A stretch of 64,000 nucleotides of DNA from Streptomyces sp. NRRL WC-3742 (GTDB lineage Bacteria; Actinomycetota; Actinomycetes; Streptomycetales; Streptomycetaceae), in contig NZ_JOCF01000039.1 in NCBI RefSeq assembly GCF_000720635.1, positions 7,573-71,572 of the forward strand, written 5' to 3'. Shown one piece after another: positions 29,490 through 36,763 of the stretch. Made by a program: the position numbers and the translations under genes. Below the pieces are notes generated by a model, which did not search any database, had not been told where the DNA came from, and worked only from the letters and a program-made list of their open reading frames with translations. Every line of letters begins with the position of its first letter. The stretch's first letter is position 1.

Positions 29490-31697
29490 TCAGACCGCTT
29501 CGCCCGCGACCACCGGGGACTTGACGCCGCCCGCCTCGCCCGCGACCGCACCGGTCGTCGCCTCGGAATTGGTGTGCAGCTTGGACGGCCACCAGACCCA
29601 CCGGCCCAGCAGGGCGATCACCGAGGGCAGGACCACGATCCGGATCAGCGTCGCGTCCAGCAGCACGGCGCAGGCCATGCCGACACCCAGCTGCTTCATC
29701 TCGATGAAGGTCAGCGAGGCGAACAGGGCGAACACCGAGATCATCACCAGGGCGGCGCCGGTGACCACGCCGGCGGAGCGGGTGATGCCCTGCTCGACGG
29801 CCTCACGGACGGACAGCCCGTTCTGGGCCGCCTCGCGGATCCGGCCGACGACGAACACGTGGTAGTCCATCGACAGCCCGAGCAGGATGACGAACAGTGT
29901 CAGCGGCAGCCACGCCACCACCTTGCCCGTCGAGTGGAAGTCCAGGATCTTGTCGGCCCAGGTGTGCTGGAAGACCAGCTCCAGCACACCGAACGAGGCG
30001 CCGGCGGAGAGCACGTTGAGCACGACCGTGACCAGGGCCAGCACGATCGACCGGAAGGACAGCGCCGTGACCACGAAGGTCAGGGCCAGGGCGAACCCGA
30101 GGACCCAGGGCATCTTGTCGACCACCTGGGCGCGGTAGTCCACGTCGTAGGCCACGTCGCTGCCGCCGACCGCCCACTTCACGCCGGGCACCTTGCCCAC
30201 GGTGGCGGGCACGAGGTCGGTGCGCAGCCGGCTCAGGGACTCCCGGGCCTCCGCGGAACCGCTGGTGAGCTGGGTGCCGATGGAGACGGCGGCGTACTGG
30301 CCGTCGTGCGAGGTGTTGACCTCGGGCGGCGGGGTGGAGGTGAACAGCGGGTCGTGGGAGGCGCGCTCCACCAGGGTGGCGATCGCGGTGCGCAGCTCAG
30401 CGGCGCCCTCGGCCGGCACCTGGGCCACGACCAGCTGGGTGTTGGACTGGATCGGGAAGAACTGCGTCAACCGCGCCTCGGCCTGCATGGCGGGCATGTC
30501 CCTCGGCAGGTCGTCCACGCCGGTGGCCTTCAGCTGCAGGTGCATGGCGGGGACCGCCAGCGCCACCAGCGCGACGGCGGACAGCAGCAGGCTGATCGCC
30601 GGGTGCTTCAGCGCCGGACGGAGCAGGGCGGACCACACCCGCCCGTTGCTGCGGCCCTGCAGGCGCCAGATCAGCGGCACCCGCGGCCGCTCCAGCGCCC
30701 GGCCGAAGATGATCAGCATGGCCGGAAGCACGGAGAGCGAGGCGGACATCGCGATGGCCACCACCAGGATGCTGCCGGTCGCCATGGCCGTGAAGGCCAG
30801 GTTCCCGCCCAGGTAGAGCGCCGCCATGGAGAGGATCACGACGGTGCCGGAGACCACCACGGAGTGGCCGGAGGTGGCGGCGGCCACCTCCACGGCGTCG
30901 ATCTTGCCGAGCCCGCGGGCCCGCTCCTCGCGGTAGCGCTTGAGGTAGAACAGCGAGTAGTCGACGCCCACGGCCATGCCCATCAGGACGATGAGCTGGC
31001 TCACCGCGCCCGGGTCCGGGACGAGCTGCGAGGCGGCGCCCCAGAGGCCGAGGCCGGCGAGGACGGCGGACAGGCCGAGCACCACGGGGACGCCGGCGGC
31101 GACGATGGCGCCGCAGACGAACATCATCACGATGAGGGTGACGGGGAAGCTCAGCAGGGTCGCCTTCCCCACCTGCTCGTCCAGCAAGGTGTTGAGGGCG
31201 GCCTTGATGGTGTCGGGGCCGACCAGTTCGACCCGTACCGAGGGGTTGGCGTCCTGCGCGGTCTTCACCGCGTCGAGCAGCGGCTGCACCCGGTCCGGGG
31301 CGGTGTCCTGCTCGCCCTTCATGACCACCGGCACCAGCACCGCCTGGCCGTTGGCCGACGGCACCAGGTCACCGATCGAGGCCACGTCGGCGACGCCCTT
31401 GAGGCGGCCCGTGGCGTCCGTGGCGGCGCGCTCGGCGGCCTGCTTGTCGAGGTCGCCGTGGAGGGAGGTCACCAGCAGTGCCTCGGTGGGCGGCTGCGTC
31501 AGGCCGCCGGCCTTGGCGAGCGCGGTGGCCTGCGCGGACTGGCCGATCGCCAGGTCCGTGTTGGTGGCGGCCTTCGTGCCGGTCTTGCCTCCGACGGTGA
31601 GCGCGAGCCCGACGAAGAGGACCCAGATCACCACGGCCCACCACGGGTGCCTGGCGCTCCACCGCGCCATTCTCGTCAGTACGTTCTGGTTAGCCAC
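29490..31697 (-). CDS. MMPL-family exporter (first of two)
   Basis: A 735-aa RND-superfamily membrane protein of the MMPL type. It has a hydrophobic helix at the N-terminus (HPWWAVVIWVLFVGLALTV), a large extracellular loop, a helix bundle with MAVGVDYSLFYLKRYREE, a second loop (with GVDDLPRDMPAMQAEARL), and a second bundle with LGLSMDYHVFVVGRIREA. The repeated GMDY/SMDY-type Asp-Tyr motifs are the proton-relay positions. Such proteins export lipids and lipopeptide-like products. The GTG at 31697 has AGGAG about 7 bp upstream. It is a clear paralogue of the gene at 36.8-39.0 kb. The PPTase gene lies 150 bp upstream on the same strand. Confidence 0.9.
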   Translation of the reverse strand: MANQNVLTRMARWSARHPWWAVVIWVLFVGLALTVGGKTGTKAATNTDLAIGQSAQATALAKAGGLTQPPTEALLVTSLHGDLDKQAAERAATDATGRLKGVADVASIGDLVPSANGQAVLVPVVMKGEQDTAPDRVQPLLDAVKTAQDANPSVRVELVGPDTIKAALNTLLDEQVGKATLLSFPVTLIVMMFVCGAIVAAGVPVVLGLSAVLAGLGLWGAASQLVPDPGAVSQLIVLMGMAVGVDYSLFYLKRYREERARGLGKIDAVEVAAATSGHSVVVSGTVVILSMAALYLGGNLAFTAMATGSILVVAIAMSASLSVLPAMLIIFGRALERPRVPLIWRLQGRSNGRVWSALLRPALKHPAISLLLSAVALVALAVPAMHLQLKATGVDDLPRDMPAMQAEARLTQFFPIQSNTQLVVAQVPAEGAAELRTAIATLVERASHDPLFTSTPPPEVNTSHDGQYAAVSIGTQLTSGSAEARESLSRLRTDLVPATVGKVPGVKWAVGGSDVAYDVDYRAQVVDKMPWVLGFALALTFVVTALSFRSIVLALVTVVLNVLSAGASFGVLELVFQHTWADKILDFHSTGKVVAWLPLTLFVILLGLSMDYHVFVVGRIREAAQNGLSVREAVEQGITRSAGVVTGAALVMISVFALFASLTFIEMKQLGVGMACAVLLDATLIRIVVLPSVIALLGRWVWWPSKLHTNSEATTGAVAGEAGGVKSPVVAGEAV

Positions 31698-31846
31698 GTC
31701 CGCTCCTAATTTCTCGCGGGCTTCCGCGAAAGCGACCTGCATCATCTGGGCGGTGGAGAAGCAAGACGAGTCCAGGTGCTCCAAGTGCCGGCCCGCGATG
31801 GGCATCCCGGCACCCGCCTTCGGAACTTCACGCTATCGATCGGCAG

Positions 31847-32599
31847 TCATGACCACGCGGGGGAAAGTTCCCTGAGGGAGGTGGACTTTTCTCCCCTATT
31901 CCCTGCGGCCGGGGGAAGCCAGGATCGAACCGCGAGCCGGATAGGTCCTGAACCGATCAGGGCCACGGCTCCGGCGTACCCCCGTGTCGGAGCCAGATCC
32001 GCAACGCGCCACGGACCGTCCAGGGCTCCGCCGCCGCCCTGGACGGTCAGTTGGCCGTCAACGCCCTGCACCAGCAGACCCAGCCCCTGGGTGAGGCGGC
32101 CGCCCTCCGCCTTGACGCAAGCCTCCTTGCGCGTCCACAGCCGTGCGAAGACCGCCGCTCGCTCCTTTGCCGGAGCAGCCGCCACGGCGGCGAACTCCGA
32201 GGGAGGGAAGTGGCGTTCGGCGATCCTGGTGACGGCGGACGCCTCGCCCAGGCGCTCCACGTCCACGCCGACCGGGCGGGGCGCCAGGGCCACCAGGGCG
32301 ATGTCGTACGAGTGGGACAGGCTGATGAACAGCCCGTCCTCTCCCTCGACTTCGGGTTTCCCGTTCGGGCCCCGGGTGAACCGCACGGCCTCGGGCGGGC
32401 AGCCCGTCCGCGCCCCCACGACGGCGCGCAGCGCCGCGTGCGCGGTGACGAAGCGGGCCCGGTCGAGCGCGTCCCGCAGGAGGCCGGCGCGGGCGCGCTC
32501 CCCGTCGTCGAGGTACGCGTCGAGCGCGGGCGGAGGCTGCGGTTCCGCGCCCAGCGGAACGGTCCACACCTCCACACACGCGGCGTCGATGGCTGTCAT
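31847..32599 (-). CDS. Sfp-type 4'-phosphopantetheinyl transferase
   Basis: A 250-aa enzyme that moves the phosphopantetheine arm of CoA to carrier-protein serines. Motifs: ISLSHSYDIALVAL, VGVDVERLG (near residue 112; Mg-binding Asp/Glu) and FARLWTRKEACVKAEGGRL (near 153; WxxKEA). It should activate the four NRPS PCPs and the two discrete ACPs of the cluster. I take the ATG at 32599; earlier in-frame codons show no family similarity. Three SARP-type repeats lie 24-50 bp upstream (32623-32649), so it appears to belong to the same regulon. It is divergent from the MaoC dehydratase. Confidence 0.9.
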   Translation of the reverse strand: MTAIDAACVEVWTVPLGAEPQPPPALDAYLDDGERARAGLLRDALDRARFVTAHAALRAVVGARTGCPPEAVRFTRGPNGKPEVEGEDGLFISLSHSYDIALVALAPRPVGVDVERLGEASAVTRIAERHFPPSEFAAVAAAPAKERAAVFARLWTRKEACVKAEGGRLTQGLGLLVQGVDGQLTVQGGGGALDGPWRVADLAPTRGYAGAVALIGSGPIRLAVRSWLPPAAGNRGEKSTSLRELSPAWS

Positions 32600-32622
32600 G
32601 GGGGACAAGGTCCACTGGTCGA

Positions 32623-32649
32623 CTGACACCGCGCTGACCCCCCGCTGAC
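32623..32649 (-). promoter_or_regulatory. SARP-type triple repeat before the PPTase gene
   Basis: CTGAC starts at 32623, 32634 and 32645, exactly 11 bp apart (GTCAG on the coding strand of the PPTase). It fills the centre of the 103-bp divergent region between the PPTase (start 32599) and the MaoC dehydratase (start 32703), so it may control either or both. Confidence 0.82.
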
Positions 32650-32702
32650 CGGCGGCTGCGGGCGCTTGCCACTGCTCGGCGCGGCCCATCAGGATGTGCG
32701 CC

Positions 32703-33161
32703 GTGACAACCTTCCCGAGCGTCGAAGAGTTCACCGCCGCCACTGGCGAACACCTGGGCCACAGCGACTGGGTCGAGATCACCCAGGAGATGGTCGACCG
32801 CTACGGCGCCGTCGTCGGCGACGAGCAGTGGATCCACACCGACACCGAGCGCGCGGCCGAGGGCCCCTTCGGGGGGACGGTCGCCCACGGCTACCTGACG
32901 CTGAGTCTGCTCTCCGCCATGACGGAGACCATCCTGACCATCGACGGCACCCAGCACATGATCAACGTGGGCCTGGACTCGGTGCGCTTCCAGCGGCCGG
33001 TGCGCGTCGGGAAGCGGATCAGGGCGGGCGCGACGCTGACCAGCGCCCGGAAGCTGCCCTCCGGCTGCCTGTTCGGCCTGCGCATGGAGGTCGAGGTGGA
33101 GGGCGAGCCGGGTGTCGCCTGTGTCGCCGAAACCCGTTCGTTGGCCGTCCCGTGGCCATAA
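32703..33161 (+). CDS. MaoC-like (R)-specific enoyl hydratase/dehydratase
   Basis: A hot-dog-fold protein of 152 aa. It carries the hydratase-2 signature with the catalytic Asp/His region in VVGDEQWIHTDTERA (about residues 36-50) and GGTVAHGYLTLSLLSAM. Such enzymes dehydrate beta-hydroxyacyl-ACP or hydrate enoyl thioesters. In this cluster it is the only visible dehydratase and so is the natural partner of the KS/CLF/KR/ACP set, giving double bonds in the acyl chain. Two starts are possible: ATG 32694 or GTG 32703; AGGA at 32690-32693 is better placed for the GTG. It stands alone on the plus strand before the two-component genes. Confidence 0.85.
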   Translation: MTTFPSVEEFTAATGEHLGHSDWVEITQEMVDRYGAVVGDEQWIHTDTERAAEGPFGGTVAHGYLTLSLLSAMTETILTIDGTQHMINVGLDSVRFQRPVRVGKRIRAGATLTSARKLPSGCLFGLRMEVEVEGEPGVACVAETRSLAVPWP

Positions 33162-33253
33162 GGTGGATTTTCCTCCCCTGCGGTGGCCGATCACCGTTCC
33201 GATAATGGAGGGCAGCGCATCAACGAGGGATGCGGGACCCCAGGGGGAACCGG

Positions 33254-34564
33254 ATGAACGACAGGCAGTACGGCGCATCGATGATCGGGCGCACGCAACT
33301 ACCCTCCACCAGTGAGGCGATCACCGGTGTACGGCGCTCCCTGGCGCTGTTCAAACTCTCCCTGTGGGCCATGGTGCTCGGCGTCTGGCTGGCCACCGTC
33401 TACAGCTTCCTGGCCACCGGCCTGACGGTGGGGCTGCTGCCGGGCACCCAGCGAGCCGTCCGCCGACTGGTGGACCGGCACCGGGAGTTGGCGCAGCAGT
33501 GGTCCGGCGTCGCGGTGTCCTCGAACTACCCCCCGATCCCGGAGACCCGGCAGGGGCCGGCGCTCCACGCCCTCCTCGTCGCGCGGCACAACCAGGTCTG
33601 GCGTGACTGGCGGTTCGTCGTCGTCGACCCGCTGATCGGCGGCGTGATCGCCTCGATCCCGGTGGCGCTGCTGCTCAGCAGCGTCTGGGGATTCGTGGCC
33701 GCCGTGATCGGCCCCCAGGTCTCCGAGGACCTGGGCAGCATCTGGTACATGTTCATCCCCGTCGAGGGCCCGATCACCGCCGTGCTGGCCGTCCTGCTGG
33801 CCGTCGCCACCGCCCTGCTCGCCCTCTGGGACGCCCCGCGCACCGCCCCGCGCCATGCCCGGTACCTCGCCCGCATCCTGGCGCCGAGCGCCGACGAGGC
33901 GATGGCCCAGCGCATAGAGCACCTGACCACCACGCGCTCCGACGCGATGGACACGCAGATGGCCGAGATCCGCCGCATCGAGCGCGACCTGCACGACGGC
34001 GCGCAGGCCCGGCTGGTCGCGATGGGCATGACCCTCAACGCCGCCGAGCGGCTGCTCAAGACCAACCCGGACGCGGTGGCGGGCCTGCTCGCCGAGGCCC
34101 GCGAGTCCTCGACCAAGGCGCTGGACGAGCTGCGGGACCTGGTCCGCGGCATCCACCCGCCGGTGCTGGCCGACCGGGGCCTCGGCGACGCGATCCGCTC
34201 CCTCGCCCTGCTCTGCCCGCTGGAGACCGAGGTCACCATCGACCTGCCCGGCCGGCCCGAGCCGCCCGTCGAGTCCGCCGCCTACTTCGCCGTCTCGGAG
34301 ATCCTCACCAACGCCGCCAAGCACTCCGGTGCCCAGCGCGCCTGGATCGACGTCCGGTACCAGAACGGCATGCTCCGGATGGACATCACCGACGACGGGC
34401 GCGGCGGCGCCGACCCGAACCGGGGCACCGGACTGCGGGGGATCGAGCGTCGGCTGGCCGCGTTCGACGGCATCATGGCAGTCAGCAGTCCGCCGGAAGG
34501 CCCGACCCTGATCACCATGGAGTTGCCGTGCGCGTTGTCCTCGCCGAAGACCACTTCCTCCTGA
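33254..34564 (+). CDS. Sensor histidine kinase (NarL/LiaS type)
   Basis: A 436-aa membrane kinase. Hydrophobic segments lie at about residues 33-60, 127-155 and 170-195, followed by a HisKA_3 dimerisation domain with the phospho-accepting His in RIERDLHDGAQARL (about residue 247) and an HATPase domain (EILTNAAKHSG, DITDDGRGG, GTGLRGIERRL). It senses an unknown signal and phosphorylates the response regulator encoded next, with which it overlaps by 37 bp. The ATG at 33254 is preceded by AGGGGGA; the open frame reaches back to 33230 without a better start. Confidence 0.9.
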   Translation: MNDRQYGASMIGRTQLPSTSEAITGVRRSLALFKLSLWAMVLGVWLATVYSFLATGLTVGLLPGTQRAVRRLVDRHRELAQQWSGVAVSSNYPPIPETRQGPALHALLVARHNQVWRDWRFVVVDPLIGGVIASIPVALLLSSVWGFVAAVIGPQVSEDLGSIWYMFIPVEGPITAVLAVLLAVATALLALWDAPRTAPRHARYLARILAPSADEAMAQRIEHLTTTRSDAMDTQMAEIRRIERDLHDGAQARLVAMGMTLNAAERLLKTNPDAVAGLLAEARESSTKALDELRDLVRGIHPPVLADRGLGDAIRSLALLCPLETEVTIDLPGRPEPPVESAAYFAVSEILTNAAKHSGAQRAWIDVRYQNGMLRMDITDDGRGGADPNRGTGLRGIERRLAAFDGIMAVSSPPEGPTLITMELPCALSSPKTTSS

Positions 34565-35172
34565 GGAACGGCCTGGTTCAACTGCTGACCGCCTACGGAC
34601 ACGAGGTGGTCGAAGCGGTCGACAACGGCCCCATGCTGCTGCGGGCGCTCACCGAACTGCGCCCGGACGTCGCGGTGGTGGACGTCCGGCTGCCGCCCGA
34701 CTTCAGTGACGAGGGCCTGCGCGCGGCCGTGGAGGCGCGCACCCGGGTGCCCGACCTGCCGATCCTGCTGCTCTCCCAGTACGTCGAGCCGCTCTACGCC
34801 CACGAGTTGCTGACCACCGGCTCCGCGGGCGTCGGGTACCTGCTCAAGAGCCGGGTCACCAACGGCGACCAGTTCGTCGACGCCGTCGAACGGGTGGCCG
34901 CGGGCGGCACGGCGATGGACCCGGAGGTCATCCAGCAGCTGCTCACCCGCAAGGTGCGCGACGAGCGCCTGACCGCCCTCTCCGGCCGCGAGCGCGAGGT
35001 CCTGGAGTGCCTGGCCCAGGGCCGCTCCAACGCCGGTACGGCGGAGGCGCTCTACATCTCGGAGAAGGCCGTGGCCAAGCACATCGGCAACATCTTCACC
35101 AAGCTGGGCCTGCCGCCCACCGAGGCCGACAACCGCCGCGTCCTGGCCGTCCTCGCCTACCTCGACCACTGA
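34528..35172 (+). CDS. LuxR/NarL-family response regulator
   Basis: A 214-aa two-component regulator. The receiver domain starts MRVVLAEDHFLLRNG, with the phospho-acceptor Asp at about residue 52 (AVVDVRLPPD). The C-terminal LuxR helix-turn-helix is LTALSGREREVLECLAQGRSNAGTAEALYISEKAVAKHIGNIFTKLGL. The GTG start lies inside the 3' end of the kinase gene, with GGAG just before it. The pair resembles conserved actinobacterial two-component pairs; whether it regulates the cluster or merely sits inside it cannot be told from the sequence. Confidence 0.92.
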   Translation: MRVVLAEDHFLLRNGLVQLLTAYGHEVVEAVDNGPMLLRALTELRPDVAVVDVRLPPDFSDEGLRAAVEARTRVPDLPILLLSQYVEPLYAHELLTTGSAGVGYLLKSRVTNGDQFVDAVERVAAGGTAMDPEVIQQLLTRKVRDERLTALSGREREVLECLAQGRSNAGTAEALYISEKAVAKHIGNIFTKLGLPPTEADNRRVLAVLAYLDH

Positions 35173-35262
35173 CCCGGCTGCCCGAGGGGGCCGCCGGCGC
35201 CGGGTGGCGGCCCCGTCGAGAACAAGCCATGTGACGTCTTGTCATGGACGCGCGTAGAACGA

Positions 35263-35310
35263 AGGCGTCGGCGGCCCCCTGGTGAGGAAGAGAGGGTGCC
35301 GCCGACGCCT
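35263..35310. terminator. Hairpin between response regulator and SARP2
   Basis: The arms AGGCGTCGGCGGC (35263-35275) and GCCGCCGACGCCT (35298-35310) form a perfect 13-bp stem with a 22-nt loop, between convergent genes. Confidence 0.72.
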
Positions 35311-35351
35311 GCGCGCTGGTGCACGGGGCATGCTGCCCATGCCCCGGTGAA

Positions 35352-36110
35352 CTACAGCGAGGGGTCCTGCATCAGGATCGCCTGGTAGAGGTGGTGGAGG
35401 CGGCGGCTCGGCTTGAGCCCGAGCTCGTCGTCGAGCCACTTGCGGGTCCGGTGGAAGATGTCCACCGCTTCCGACTGGCGACCGCACCGGTACAGAGCGA
35501 TCATCAACTGCTCACTGAACCGCTCCCGTTCGGGATACTGACCGAGCAGCTGCTTCAGCTCGGCGACGACCGTTGCGGCCTCGCCGGCCTGCAGCTGAGC
35601 GGAGATCAGATCCTCACGGGCGGTCTTGCGCTGTTCGTCGAGCCGCAGCGCGACGGCGCGGCACCAGGGCCCGTCGCTGGTGTCCAGCAGGGCCGGTCCG
35701 CGCCACATCGCCAGTGCGCCGCGAAGGGTGTCCATGGCCTCGTACGGCCGGTCCTTGACGAGGTTCGCGCCCTTTTCCGCCGTGCGCAGGAAGCGGTACG
35801 CGTCGACCTCCTGCTCCGAGACGTCCAGCATGTAGCCGTTGTCGACGGTGCGGATGAGTTCCTGGTCCGGCCTCTCCAGGCCGAGTTCGGCCAACGACTT
35901 GCGCATGCGCTTGACGTTGGCCTGAAGGGCGTTCCGTGCGTTCTTGAGCGGCGCCTCCCCCCAGAGTTCGTCGATCAGTTCGTCGAATGCGACCACCTGG
36001 CCGGCGTTGAGCGCCAGCATGGTGAGCATCACGCGGTTCTTCTTCGCCCGTAAGCCCACGGTTCTCCGACCGTCTCCGATCAGCAGTGGGCCCAATATGG
36101 AGATGTGCAC
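35352..36110 (-). CDS. SARP-family transcriptional activator with TTA codon (second of two)
   Basis: A 252-aa protein with the same architecture as the first SARP: an N-terminal winged helix (ILGPLLIGDGRRTVGLRAKKNRVMLTML cut at about residue 95) and a C-terminal activation domain (LRLDEQRKTAREDLISAQLQAGEA, LMIALYRCGRQSEAVDIFHRTRK). Codon 20 is TTA (plus-strand TAA at 36051-36053), the rare leucine codon read by the bldA tRNA, so translation should be tied to development. The start is taken as GTG at 36110, matching the VHISILGPL start seen in SARP1. The two SARPs share blocks such as DELIDELWGEAPLKN and are likely duplicates or a heteromeric pair. Confidence 0.9.
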   Translation of the reverse strand: MHISILGPLLIGDGRRTVGLRAKKNRVMLTMLALNAGQVVAFDELIDELWGEAPLKNARNALQANVKRMRKSLAELGLERPDQELIRTVDNGYMLDVSEQEVDAYRFLRTAEKGANLVKDRPYEAMDTLRGALAMWRGPALLDTSDGPWCRAVALRLDEQRKTAREDLISAQLQAGEAATVVAELKQLLGQYPERERFSEQLMIALYRCGRQSEAVDIFHRTRKWLDDELGLKPSRRLHHLYQAILMQDPSL

Positions 36111-36240
36111 CAAATTCCCCGTCCCTAGCGGTGAACTCAAGCCACAAGCTGTCCTGTTTGCAACCTCACGCCCGCCAACAGAGGTCGACATTGTTTGGAA
36201 CGTCCTGCAAATGGGGAAAGCCTGGGTATCACTCGCGCGC

Positions 36241-36603
36241 TCAAGTATCCGACGTGCGCGCCTCGTCCGGCCATGTACCTTCGTACATGAGTTGGTGAAC
36301 TTGTGCCACCAGTCCGGCCTGCAGCCGTGACTCCACTCCCAACTTGGCCAGGATGCTGGCGACGTGGGCCTTCACGGTTCGTTCGGTCACGTGCAGCCGG
36401 TCGGCGATGCCCCGGTTGGAGTGCCCGGAGCCGATCAGGTCGAATACCTGCCGCTCCCGCCCGGACAGTGTCCCCACCCGGGTGAGTTCCGCGCGCCAGC
36501 GCGCCGACGCGAGGCCGCCGTCACCGTGCAAGCCAACCGCCCCCTGCTTCGCGTCCGCCACGAGAACCGCAGCCGCGCCCCCTTCTCCCGGCATGCCCTC
36601 CAC
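36241..36603 (-). CDS. Short LuxR-type DNA-binding protein without receiver domain
   Basis: Up to 120 aa. The C-terminal two thirds is a LuxR helix-turn-helix (LTRVGTLSGRERQVFDLIGSG, HSNRGIADRLHVTERTVKAHVASILAKLGV). The N-terminal 35 residues have no receiver or PAS features. It may be an orphan GerE-like regulator or the remnant of a longer response regulator whose receiver part was lost. It lies upstream of SARP2 on the same strand, 130 bp apart, and could be co-transcribed with it. The start is uncertain. Confidence 0.65.
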   Translation of the reverse strand: MEGMPGEGGAAAVLVADAKQGAVGLHGDGGLASARWRAELTRVGTLSGRERQVFDLIGSGHSNRGIADRLHVTERTVKAHVASILAKLGVESRLQAGLVAQVHQLMYEGTWPDEARTSDT

Positions 36604-36707
36604 ATGCCGACGAACGCGCTTGCGACTTCACAACTCCCGTAACAAACCACCACAGTGCGGGTGCCGTCAAACCCCTACTCGCCCCTGGTCGCGAACGCGT
36701 GCACGCA

Positions 36708-36749
36708 CGATCGGCCGGGCACAGGCTCTGGCCTGGGCCCGGCCGATCG
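36708..36749 (-). terminator. Terminator after MMPL2
   Basis: The arms CGATCGGCCGGGC (36708-36720) and GCCCGGCCGATCG (36737-36749) form a perfect 13-bp stem with a 16-nt loop. It lies 15 bp beyond the stop of the second MMPL gene. Confidence 0.8.
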
Positions 36750-36763
36750 CCGTGACGATCCTG

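Noticed and set aside
30000..31500. Long plus-strand frames opposite the MMPL1 gene
   Set aside because: His/Gln/Arg-rich low-complexity shadow; the minus strand has a complete MMPL protein.
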